A stretch of DNA of 27,633 nt from an uncultured Lachnospiraceae bacterium (lineage in GTDB: Bacteria; Bacillota; Clostridia; Lachnospirales; Lachnospiraceae), in NCBI GenBank assembly GCA_910576895.1, contig CAJTJZ010000016.1, positions 39,854-67,486 of the forward strand, read 5' to 3'. A program made the position numbers and the translations under genes. Shown in pieces: positions 16,874-23,137 of the stretch. Below the pieces are notes generated by a model. The model was not told the DNA's origin. It saw only the letters and a program-made list of their open reading frames with translations, and ran no database searches. Each line of letters starts with the position of its first letter. The stretch's first letter is position 1.

Positions 16874-16903
16874 CACCTGATACCCGAAAAAAGGTATCAG
16901 GTG
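16874..16903 (-). terminator. Strong rho-independent terminator after the surface protein gene
   Basis: Perfect 11-bp stem CACCTGATACC/GGTATCAGGTG around an 8-nt loop, followed on the minus strand by AATTTTTT. On the plus strand TTTTC also follows, so it could work both ways. It separates the surface protein gene from the phosphatase operon. I find no clear promoter in the remaining 50 bp before the GTG, so the operon may depend on read-through or a non-consensus promoter. Confidence 0.92.
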
Positions 16904-16964
16904 TTTTCTTGTACCAATTATCCATTCATTTATTTTAATAAATAGACTAATTATAACATTTTAT

Positions 16965-19154
16965 TTACTCTGTTACAAGTGTTACTGTTCCTACATTGCT
17001 ATCAACAACCGTTGCTGTTACATTAGCATTATAACCTGTTGCTGTATCATGTGTTAAACTATTAGCACGTAATACAAGCAATCCCTTTGTATTTGGTAAT
17101 GTAAATGTTGCAATTATATAAGAACCATTTATATCAGCTGTACTTGCATTAACAGCAAGCTTTGTATCTACGCCATTAACTTTTGCTGTAATCTCACCAG
17201 ATGCTGTATTATTTGTTGAATTGAAAACTTTCTTTACTTCTTCAACAGCAATTGATACTGTATCACTTGTTGTACCACGAGTATACGTAACAGTTGCATT
17301 CTTTGTAGTTCTACTATTCATTGACTTAGAATCAGAAACCTCTTTTGTATCTGTTACTAAATCACGACTTACAGAAGAAGGAGCGATAGAATCTACCTTT
17401 ATATTAGCAACATTAGTACCTATTACTGTAATCCAAACATTATACTGATAAATTCCTTGGAAAGAAAGTAATTGATATGTTTTTCCTTTTTCTGCATTTC
17501 TAATTTCATGCTTATCTTTACCTATTGTAACTGGTCTTGCTGTCTGTGAAGTAGTATTACCTTGATAAACTGTAATCTGTGTTGCTTCTGCATCATTAAG
17601 ATACTTCATTACATCTTCACGTTTAATTTTAATAACTTCTGTTCCTACAGTAGAAACAATTTCCTGTGTATTGCTATAAACATTAATTTCTTTTGAATAA
17701 GTTACATTATTATTTACAGATCCACCACTGCTACCGCCTTGATTTGTACCCGGTGTTTCTTGATCAACAATTACAGCTACAGGATCTGTATCTGTCTGGC
17801 CAGCAACTGCACTTACATTAGATACTGTTGCACCAGCATTTACTTTTTGTCCACCAATGGTTGCACCAGCCGTTACACTTGCATCAACAGTAGCTTTTGT
17901 TACAGCAGTTTGAACAACAACACCAGCAGCACTAATACTCAAATCGGAAACTGTACCATTTCCTGAAATAGCAGCATTTTCAGCAATAATTGTCATTGTT
18001 GTAACAACAATACTTTTTGCTATCATAACACTTGCCTGTTTTCCTTCTACTTTCATTGTTGTTACTGCTGCATAAACACCAACGGAAGCATTTTCACCCT
18101 TAATTGATAATTCATCAACAGCACCATGGAGAGAAATCTTTGCAGCATTTCCTTCTACAGATAGCTGTCCAATTGCCGTTTCAAAATAAGCATTGATTGC
18201 TGCTAAAATACTAACACTGCCTAATTTTGCACTACCTGCAAAATAAGCATCAGCTTTTAATGTCATCTTAGTTTTACTAGCATTTGCATTATTACCAAGG
18301 TTAATTCTCGGTGCTTTTGCAACACGAGTTGCTTTTGCAGTAGCCTGACCTGATCCTACAACTTCAATATTTTCAATTTCAGCTTGTACTGCATCAACAT
18401 TATATTCAGAACCAGATTCTACATATAATGTCTTAATCTTTGCAGCTCCAAGAGCAACAGTAGCATTTGCTGGCACACTTGACTTAATTGTAACTGTATT
18501 ATATGTACCTGCTACAAGATTCGTTCCTTCTGTAATAACCAGATTTTGCTCTGTTGGAGTTGTTTGATTATCATCTGGTGGAGTTGTTTGATTATCATCT
18601 GGCACATTAGCTGCATTTACTGTAACAGCAACTTTTAATTTATAATTCTTAGTATGTCCCTTTACAGTAGCTGTAACAGTTGCACTACCTGCTGCAACAC
18701 CTGTAATTTTACCATTCTTATTTACAGTAGCAACAGATGGATTAGAACTCTTAAAAGAAACCTTTAAATATTTTGCACCATTCTTATTTACTGTTACCTT
18801 CTTGCTATTTCCTGCTGTTACACTAACTTTCTTTTTGGAAATAGTAGGAGCTTTCTTTACTGTAACATTATAAGTTACTTTCTTTCCTTTTTTTGTTTTT
18901 GCTGTAATTTTTGCCTTACCAGCCTTTACAGCTGTAATTTTACCATTTTTGTTTACTTTAGCTACCTTTTTCTTATTTGTTTTAAAAGAACCCTTCTTAC
19001 CTGCTTTTTTTACAGTATCACCTTTTGCAATTGTCACTTTCTTTGCAGATGCTGCATCTGCATTGACTGGTGTAACTGTTGTAGCCATAGCAACTGCTAA
19101 TGCAGCTACGAGTCCTTTTGTTGCTTTGTTTCTAAAAAGATTTTCCCTACGCAT
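16965..19154 (-). CDS. Secreted Ig-like (Big_2) and beta-solenoid surface protein
   Basis: A 729-residue exported protein of unknown job. Signal peptide 1-35 (RRENLFRNK start, hydrophobic core, cut near ADAASA). Two Big_2-like domains follow (about 37-99 and 101-180), each with the signature KVAKVNKNGKITAVKAGKAKI or PSVATVNKNGKITGVAAGSA, the first exceptionally Lys-rich. A linker (186-200) is a duplicated DDNQTTP unit. Residues 203-453 look like a beta-solenoid, with rungs near 18 residues such as LSVEGNAAKISLHGAVDE and LSIKGENASVGVYAAVTT. A Gly/Ser linker (470-483) leads to a C-terminal region of about 245 residues with no family I recognise. No LPXTG, SLH or choline-binding motif is visible. 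It is monocistronic between a good promoter and a strong terminator. ATG at 19154 with AAGGAGG. Confidence 0.88.
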   Translation of the reverse strand: MRRENLFRNKATKGLVAALAVAMATTVTPVNADAASAKKVTIAKGDTVKKAGKKGSFKTNKKKVAKVNKNGKITAVKAGKAKITAKTKKGKKVTYNVTVKKAPTISKKKVSVTAGNSKKVTVNKNGAKYLKVSFKSSNPSVATVNKNGKITGVAAGSATVTATVKGHTKNYKLKVAVTVNAANVPDDNQTTPPDDNQTTPTEQNLVITEGTNLVAGTYNTVTIKSSVPANATVALGAAKIKTLYVESGSEYNVDAVQAEIENIEVVGSGQATAKATRVAKAPRINLGNNANASKTKMTLKADAYFAGSAKLGSVSILAAINAYFETAIGQLSVEGNAAKISLHGAVDELSIKGENASVGVYAAVTTMKVEGKQASVMIAKSIVVTTMTIIAENAAISGNGTVSDLSISAAGVVVQTAVTKATVDASVTAGATIGGQKVNAGATVSNVSAVAGQTDTDPVAVIVDQETPGTNQGGSSGGSVNNNVTYSKEINVYSNTQEIVSTVGTEVIKIKREDVMKYLNDAEATQITVYQGNTTSQTARPVTIGKDKHEIRNAEKGKTYQLLSFQGIYQYNVWITVIGTNVANIKVDSIAPSSVSRDLVTDTKEVSDSKSMNSRTTKNATVTYTRGTTSDTVSIAVEEVKKVFNSTNNTASGEITAKVNGVDTKLAVNASTADINGSYIIATFTLPNTKGLLVLRANSLTHDTATGYNANVTATVVDSNVGTVTLVTE
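18556..18603 (-). repeat. 24-nt tandem duplication in the surface protein linker
   Basis: Two adjacent 24-nt copies (18556-18579 and 18580-18603) differ at only the last base. They encode the doubled PDDNQTTP linker between the Ig-like and solenoid parts. Near identity suggests a recent duplication. Confidence 0.85.
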
Positions 19155-19196
19155 AATAATCCTCCTTGAATCGTTGCATTATTTATTATCGTGGCT

Positions 19197-19225
19197 ATTA
19201 TATCATGGCTTTTTTAAAATGTACA
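19197..19225 (-). promoter_or_regulatory. Extended -10 promoter for the surface protein gene
   Basis: Minus strand TGTACA (19220-19225), 17-nt spacer, TATAAT (19197-19202) preceded by TGA, a perfect extended -10. It lies 42 bp before the ATG, so the leader is about 35 nt. The -35 is only 4/6 to consensus, which an extended -10 offsets. Confidence 0.8.
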
Positions 19226-19247
19226 GTCTTTTTTTATAATTTTGCAA

Positions 19248-19311
19248 AATCTATCATTTTGTCAAATAATACGAAATTATTTTTCTTTTTTTTGTGTCTT
19301 TTTGATAGATT
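19248..19311. repeat. Nested inverted repeats between yraN and the surface protein
   Basis: Outer arms AATCTATCA (19248-19256) and TGATAGATT (19303-19311); inner arms AAATAAT (19264-19270) and ATTATTT (19276-19282). The rest of the spacer is poly-A/T. The minus-strand outer arm is followed by only a short T run, so it is at best a weak terminator of the yraN unit. Confidence 0.55.
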
Positions 19312-19333
19312 AATTTTTTTCCTTTTCTTGTTT

Positions 19334-19684
19334 TTAAGAAAAAGCATTTTCAATCTGTTTAATTTCTTCTCCTAAAATCGAAATCACATCATATCTGCAT
19401 GGCATGAAATAGGGATGTTGATATAAATAAATTTGAGATATTTTCCGAATCTTTGCCTGTTTTCTTTTATTCACAGCCTCTTCTGGAAAACCATTTCGAG
19501 TATCTGAACGATATTTTACTTCTATAAAAACAAGTTCTTGTTCCGGTGATACTGCAATTAAATCAATTTCTCCCTGTCGGCAAAAAAAATTTTTCTCAAG
19601 AATATGAAATCCTTTTTTCTTTAAATATTCTGCTGCTAATTGCTCTTTTTCTGCTCCCAAAGATCGCTTATTTTTTTCTTGCAT
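19334..19684 (-). CDS. UPF0102 family endonuclease-like protein YraN
   Basis: A 116-residue protein of the YraN/UPF0102 family, which has a Holliday-junction-resolvase-like nuclease fold; the biochemical role is unproven. The family core is clear: GAEKEQLAAEYLKKKGF near the N-terminus, then RQGEIDLIA and ELVFIEVKYRS, where the Glu/Asp...Glu-x-Lys residues form a PD-(D/E)xK-type site. The gene starts inside the last 17 bp of the FlhB-like gene, so translation is probably coupled. Last gene of the lepB-yraN run. An rnhB-yraN neighbourhood is common in Firmicutes and other bacteria. Confidence 0.92.
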   Translation of the reverse strand: MQEKNKRSLGAEKEQLAAEYLKKKGFHILEKNFFCRQGEIDLIAVSPEQELVFIEVKYRSDTRNGFPEEAVNKRKQAKIRKISQIYLYQHPYFMPCRYDVISILGEEIKQIENAFS

Positions 19685-19964
19685 TCATTTTTTCCCTTAC
19701 ATGATCTACTCTGTCAACAAAAACTAGCACCTCTGCTACAACATCATAAAGCTGTGGTGGAATACATTCTCCAATCTCAAGCTTTGACAATGTTCCTGCC
19801 AACTTGGAATCTTTATGGAGTGGTACATCGTTTTCTCTTGCCTTATCGATGATCTTTTCTGCAAGATATCCCTTTCCAGAAGCAATTACCTTTGGTGCTG
19901 TATCCTCTAACTCATAAGATAACGCTACGGCTGTTTTGCTTTTTTTTTCTTCTATAACACTCAT
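19668..19964 (-). CDS. Stand-alone FlhB C-terminal-domain protein (YlqH-like)
   Basis: A 98-residue cytosolic protein resembling only the C-terminal piece of the flagellar/type III export switch protein FlhB/YscU: KTAVALSYE, APKVIASGKGYLAEKI, ARENDVPL, LAGTLSKLEIGECIPPQLYDVVAEVL. The NPTH self-cleavage motif and all membrane helices are absent; the sequence begins just after where NPTH would be. B. subtilis has the same kind of gene (ylqH) near rnhB; its function is unknown, and no flagellar gene is present here. Only TGGGAG separates the rnhB stop from the ATG, so the ribosome binding site abuts the start and initiation probably uses ribosomes terminating on rnhB. Confidence 0.88.
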   Translation of the reverse strand: MSVIEEKKSKTAVALSYELEDTAPKVIASGKGYLAEKIIDKARENDVPLHKDSKLAGTLSKLEIGECIPPQLYDVVAEVLVFVDRVDHVREKMNARKK

Positions 19965-19970
19965 CTCCCA

Positions 19971-20726
19971 TTATAAATTTTTTAAAAAACTCTTTCTGTG
20001 AATAGGAGAAGGTCCATACTTTTTTAATGCAGCAATATGTTCCTTTGTCCCATATCCCTTATTAGCAGCAAAACCATATTCTGGAAATTTTTTATCATAC
20101 TCTACCATTTGCCGATCCCTTGTTACTTTTGCTACAATACTTGCTGCTGCAATAGATGCACTTAATGCATCTCCATGAATAATTGGTACTTGCTTTATAG
20201 AAATCTCTGGAATTGTAACAGCATCATTTAATAGTAATTCTGGTTGTGGTGATAATTTTTTTATTGCTTTTCTCATTGCTTCATAATCTGCCTGCAAAAT
20301 ATTAATTTCATCAATTCGATTCCAGTCAGTTTCTGCAACTGCTACAGAAATCGCCTTTTCCATAATTTCCTTATATAATTCCTCTCTCTTTTTTTCTGAT
20401 AATTTTTTGGAATCATTAAGGTATAAAATTTCCTTTTTTGGATCAAGAATGACTGCACATGCAGTTACTGGTCCTGCTAAAGGTCCACGACCTACTTCAT
20501 CAATACCACAAATAACCCGATAAGTCTTATACTGCTTTTCATAAAAGAACATTTTCTCTGTTCTCTTTTTTTCACTTCTATATGCTTCTAATTTTTTATT
20601 ATATTTATATAGAAGTTTTTTTACTCCTAAACGCTGATCATTTTGATAATCATGTAGAAGAATTTTCATATGATTCATATCGGCATTTTCAAACTCTAAT
20701 TTAATATCTGAAATCGTTTTTTCCAT
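19971..20726 (-). CDS. rnhB: Ribonuclease HII
   Basis: Cuts the RNA strand of RNA-DNA hybrids and removes single ribonucleotides from DNA. Key motifs: CGIDEVGRGPLAGP (the first two acidic catalytic residues), NDSKKLSEKKREEL, and HGDALSASIAAASIVAKVTRDR (third Asp). An N-terminal extension of about 70 residues before the catalytic domain is shared with B. subtilis RnhB. I place the start at the ATG at 20726 (251 aa), with AGGGA about 10 nt upstream; a TTG two codons earlier (20732) is possible but sits only 4 nt from that site. Follows rbgA, as in B. subtilis. Confidence 0.95.
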   Translation of the reverse strand: MEKTISDIKLEFENADMNHMKILLHDYQNDQRLGVKKLLYKYNKKLEAYRSEKKRTEKMFFYEKQYKTYRVICGIDEVGRGPLAGPVTACAVILDPKKEILYLNDSKKLSEKKREELYKEIMEKAISVAVAETDWNRIDEINILQADYEAMRKAIKKLSPQPELLLNDAVTIPEISIKQVPIIHGDALSASIAAASIVAKVTRDRQMVEYDKKFPEYGFAANKGYGTKEHIAALKKYGPSPIHRKSFLKNL

Positions 20727-20765
20727 AGTCAATTATTCCCTATTTCTTTATCACTTTCTAATTCT

Positions 20766-21659
20766 TTAATTGAAACTATTTTTTATTTCAGTCTTTTCTT
20801 TGATTTTTACTTGTTCTAATGTAATTTTTCCAATCTTTCCATCTCTAAACTCATCTAATAATAATGTTGCTGCTTTCCCATAATCAAGTTCTCCACCTTT
20901 TAAAAGGCAAGCTCTCTTTTTTGCAATCTGTTTTAAAACTTGCAAAGATTCTAGTTTTTTATTATCTTTCTCTATTAAAATATCATATCTTTCTATTAAA
21001 TTTTTTTGATATTCCTCTAGTAAATATGAAAGCAGTTGTAGAGCAAGTTCTTCTTTATTTATAATTTCATCTTTTATAGAGCCAATAAAGGCAAGTTGTA
21101 ATCCTGTCTGCTCATCTTCAAATTTTGGCCAAAGAATCCCCGGTGTATCTAAAAGTTCTACCGATTTATTTAAGCGAATCCATTGTTTTCCTTTAGTAAC
21201 TCCCGGTTTATTTCCTGTTTTTGTACAAGCTTTTCTAGCAAAACTATTAATAAATGTAGATTTACCAACATTTGGAATCCCTACCACCATAGCACGAATG
21301 GGGCGATTTTTAATTCCTCTTTTTCGATCTCTCTCTATTTTTTCTTTACAAGCCTCCTGAATAACCTGATGAACTTCCTTAATTCCTTTTCCACTTTTAG
21401 AATTTACAAGTGTTGCAAAAATTCCCTGTTCTTCAAACCATGCTTTCCATTCTAGCGTTTTTTTATCATCTGCTAAATCAAATTTATTTAATAATACAAT
21501 TCTAGCCTTTCCCTTTGCCATCTCATCAATATCAGGATTTCTGCTTGCTAGTGGAATTCTTGCATCTACAAGCTCAATTACAACATCAATCAGCTTGATA
21601 TCCTCCTGCATCATTCTTTTTGCTTTTGTCATATGACCTGGATACCATTGAAGATTCAT
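20766..21659 (-). CDS. rbgA: Ribosome biogenesis GTPase RbgA (YlqF)
   Basis: Circularly permuted GTPase required for late 50S assembly (incorporation of L16 and others, established in B. subtilis). At 297 residues it begins with the typical WYPGHMTKAKRMM. Permuted motifs: G4 NKFD (58-61), G5 SKSG (87-90), G1 GIPNVGKST (127-135), G2 around T155 in KPGVTKGKQW, and G3 DTPG (171-174). The remainder is the helical C-terminal RNA-binding domain. ATG at 21659 with AAGGAG. Clusters with rplS, lepB and rnhB. Confidence 0.96.
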   Translation of the reverse strand: MNLQWYPGHMTKAKRMMQEDIKLIDVVIELVDARIPLASRNPDIDEMAKGKARIVLLNKFDLADDKKTLEWKAWFEEQGIFATLVNSKSGKGIKEVHQVIQEACKEKIERDRKRGIKNRPIRAMVVGIPNVGKSTFINSFARKACTKTGNKPGVTKGKQWIRLNKSVELLDTPGILWPKFEDEQTGLQLAFIGSIKDEIINKEELALQLLSYLLEEYQKNLIERYDILIEKDNKKLESLQVLKQIAKKRACLLKGGELDYGKAATLLLDEFRDGKIGKITLEQVKIKEKTEIKNSFN

Positions 21660-21681
21660 GTTTGTACACTCCTTTTCTATA

Positions 21682-21721
21682 TTTATATTGAATAGCCAAT
21701 TTTTTTGACCACCAATATAAA
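21682..21721. repeat. 9-bp inverted repeat in the lepB-rbgA spacer
   Basis: Arms TTTATATTG (21682-21690) and CAATATAAA (21713-21721) enclose 22 nt. It lies just after the lepB stop and before the rbgA ribosome binding site. There is no T tract; it may be an intercistronic hairpin or chance in AT-rich DNA. Confidence 0.5.
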
Positions 21722-21738
21722 AATAATTAATTTCTTTT

Positions 21739-22362
21739 CTATTTTTCTTCCGCTTCCTCTAACTTTTCTGGTTCTAATAAAGAAATAAAAGCAAATCCCG
21801 GCGAAATCCGTATAAAGACACGTCCTATAATGTCCGATGCTACTACATTTCCAACATTAGCAAATCGACTATCCTCACTATTATTTCTGTTATCACCAAG
21901 AACAAAATATTCATTTTTCTCTAAACTAATTTCTGCAGAAGCAACACCTGCATTTGCCATATCTTCTTCTGCATATTTATCCTCTAAAATTTCTCCATTA
22001 ATATATACTTTTCCATCTATAATCTGCACTGTTTCTTCTGGAAGTCCAATAATCCTCTTAATATTATAATAATTGTGATCTTTTTTATTTTGTTGAAATG
22101 CAACAACATCAAAACGCTTATAATCTCTTACTTTTTTTGTTAATTTTTCAATTATAACGCTATCCCCATTTGTTAAAATCGTCTCCATAGAAGATCCCGA
22201 TACTGTCATTTTTTCTGCCCCATATCGCACTAAAAGAAATCCAAGCAATATAGCGACTACAATTTCCAAAATCCAGAAAATAATCTCTAAAATCACATTT
22301 CCAAACTTTGATGGTTTTTCTTCTAATAAAACTTGCCTTTTTCTTCTTCTGTTTCTTGCCAC
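21739..22362 (-). CDS. lepB: Type I signal peptidase
   Basis: Cleaves signal peptides of exported proteins at the outer face of the membrane. The 207-residue protein has a basic cytosolic start (RNRRRKR), one membrane helix (about 24-46) and the S26 catalytic core: VSGSSME (Ser58 nucleophile), NIKRIIGLP (Lys102 general base), KVYINGE, and LGDNRNNSEDSR (155-166). Box B has Thr where many family members have Pro (SMETIL instead of SMxPTL). Start is GTG at 22362 with a strong AAGGAGGGG. Likely processes, among others, the signal-peptide proteins encoded at 15-19 kb (inference). Confidence 0.96.
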   Translation of the reverse strand: MARNRRRKRQVLLEEKPSKFGNVILEIIFWILEIVVAILLGFLLVRYGAEKMTVSGSSMETILTNGDSVIIEKLTKKVRDYKRFDVVAFQQNKKDHNYYNIKRIIGLPEETVQIIDGKVYINGEILEDKYAEEDMANAGVASAEISLEKNEYFVLGDNRNNSEDSRFANVGNVVASDIIGRVFIRISPGFAFISLLEPEKLEEAEEK

Positions 22363-22419
22363 GCAGCCCCTCCTTTTTATAAATCAACAAGATCATCTCA
22401 AATTGACAATGACCGCAAT

Positions 22420-22484
22420 ATTATACTCACAAACGAAAAATCTTTCCTCTTTTCGCTCCCCAGTATAAAAACAATAAGATTATA
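22420..22484 (-). promoter_or_regulatory. Candidate -10 elements upstream of lepB
   Basis: Two perfect TATAAT hexamers occur on the minus strand at 22479-22484 and 22420-22425 in the rplS-lepB spacer. Neither has a good -35 at 16-18 nt. At least one promoter is expected here because a terminator precedes them, but the choice is not settled by sequence. A small stem, CGAAAA/TTTTCG, lies between them at about 22435-22456. Confidence 0.4.
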
Positions 22485-22511
22485 TTTGCTAAGTGAACAT
22501 TAAGAGTAACC

Positions 22512-22561
22512 AAAAAAGGCAATACAACTTGTCCTTTAGACGAAATGTAATGCCCCTTTTT
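22512..22561 (-). terminator. Rho-independent terminator after rplS
   Basis: Minus-strand AAAAAGG pairs with CCTTTTT, with inner CATTACA/TGTATTG (one mismatch) after a GG bulge, loop of about 16 nt, and a terminal T run (22512-22517). It starts about 11 bp after the rplS stop. Confidence 0.7.
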
Positions 22562-22572
22562 ACTAAACAAAA

Positions 22573-22920
22573 CTATTTTACAAGTTCTTTTACTTTTGCA
22601 GCCTTACCAACACGATTGCGTAAATAGAACAGTTTTGCTCTTCTAACCTTACCTCTACGTACCACTTCAATTTTTTCTACAATTGGAGAATGCAATGGCC
22701 ATGTCTTTTCTACACCAATTCCATTTGATGTCTTACGAACTGTAAATGTTTCACGACATCCACCGTTTTGTCTTTTAATTACAATTCCTTCAAAAACCTG
22801 CGTTCTTTCACGGGTACCTTCCTTTACTTTGGCAAATACTTTTATTGTATCACCAACACGGAAATCTGTTACGTCTGCTTTCATCTGAGCAGCTTCAATA
22901 TTTCTGATAATGTCGTTCAT
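22573..22920 (-). CDS. rplS: 50S ribosomal protein L19
   Basis: Ribosomal protein at the 30S-50S interface. The 115-residue sequence is a full-length match: DFRVGDTIKVFAKVKEG, RTQVFEGIVIKRQNGG, ETFTVRKTSNGIGVEKTWP, HSPIVEKIEVVRRGKVRRAKLFYLR. ATG at 22920 with AAAGGAGG. It has its own probable promoter and a structured leader upstream and a terminator downstream, so it can be expressed alone although it lies between polC and lepB. Confidence 0.98.
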   Translation of the reverse strand: MNDIIRNIEAAQMKADVTDFRVGDTIKVFAKVKEGTRERTQVFEGIVIKRQNGGCRETFTVRKTSNGIGVEKTWPLHSPIVEKIEVVRRGKVRRAKLFYLRNRVGKAAKVKELVK

Positions 22921-22941
22921 TGAGAACCTCCTTTAAATTCC

Positions 22942-22996
22942 AGATGTTCAATAATGCAATAAGCCCGCAACTTATTTATGCAAAAGAGGACCATCT
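22942..22996 (-). promoter_or_regulatory. Candidate L19 leader RNA structure
   Basis: In the 5' leader of rplS, AGATG (from 22992-22996) can pair with CATCT (from 22942-22946), closing an internal stem TGCAATAAG/CTTATT(TA)TGCA region (22955-22982) with a 7-nt loop. Firmicutes rplS mRNAs are known to carry a small autoregulatory leader (Rfam L19_leader). Position and the stem ending about 20 nt before the ribosome binding site fit, but I judge this from structure only, not from an alignment. Confidence 0.5.
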
Positions 22997-23011
22997 ACTA
23001 TTTCATACTGA

Positions 23012-23032
23012 GCAGTCAAATTTTTCGACTGC
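23012..23032 (-). promoter_or_regulatory. Hairpin at the start of the rplS leader
   Basis: GCAGTC/GACTGC arms (23012-23017 and 23027-23032) with a 9-nt loop. It falls just after the predicted transcription start, so it would be the first element of the leader. Confidence 0.5.
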
Positions 23033-23047
23033 CAGTTTAACAGAGAT

Positions 23048-23076
23048 ACTTTAGCATATGAAAAGAAAAATTGCAA
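23048..23076 (-). promoter_or_regulatory. Probable extended -10 promoter for rplS
   Basis: Minus strand TTGCAA (23071-23076), 17-nt spacer, TAAAGT (23048-23053) preceded by TGC. Each hexamer is 4/6 to consensus; the TG extension and ideal spacing support it. The rest of the 217-bp polC-rplS spacer is AT-rich, with only a weak A7/T7 pairing after polC. Confidence 0.6.
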
Positions 23077-23137
23077 GAATTATTTTGGAAATTTATATGA
23101 AAATCAAAAAAACTACAATCATTTTTTTCTACAATTT

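Noticed and set aside
17221..19239. Several plus-strand ORFs opposite the surface protein gene
   Set aside because: Their composition mirrors the low-complexity coding strand, with no start signals or recognisable domains.
22961..22974. Shared 10-mer TTGCGGGCTT between the rplS leader and the 27-nt repeats
   Set aside because: The match is short, on the opposite strand relative to transcription, and the flanks differ; chance is sufficient.
23087..23137. Terminator directly after polC
   Set aside because: Only an A7/T7 pairing with no GC base pairs is visible, too weak to call.
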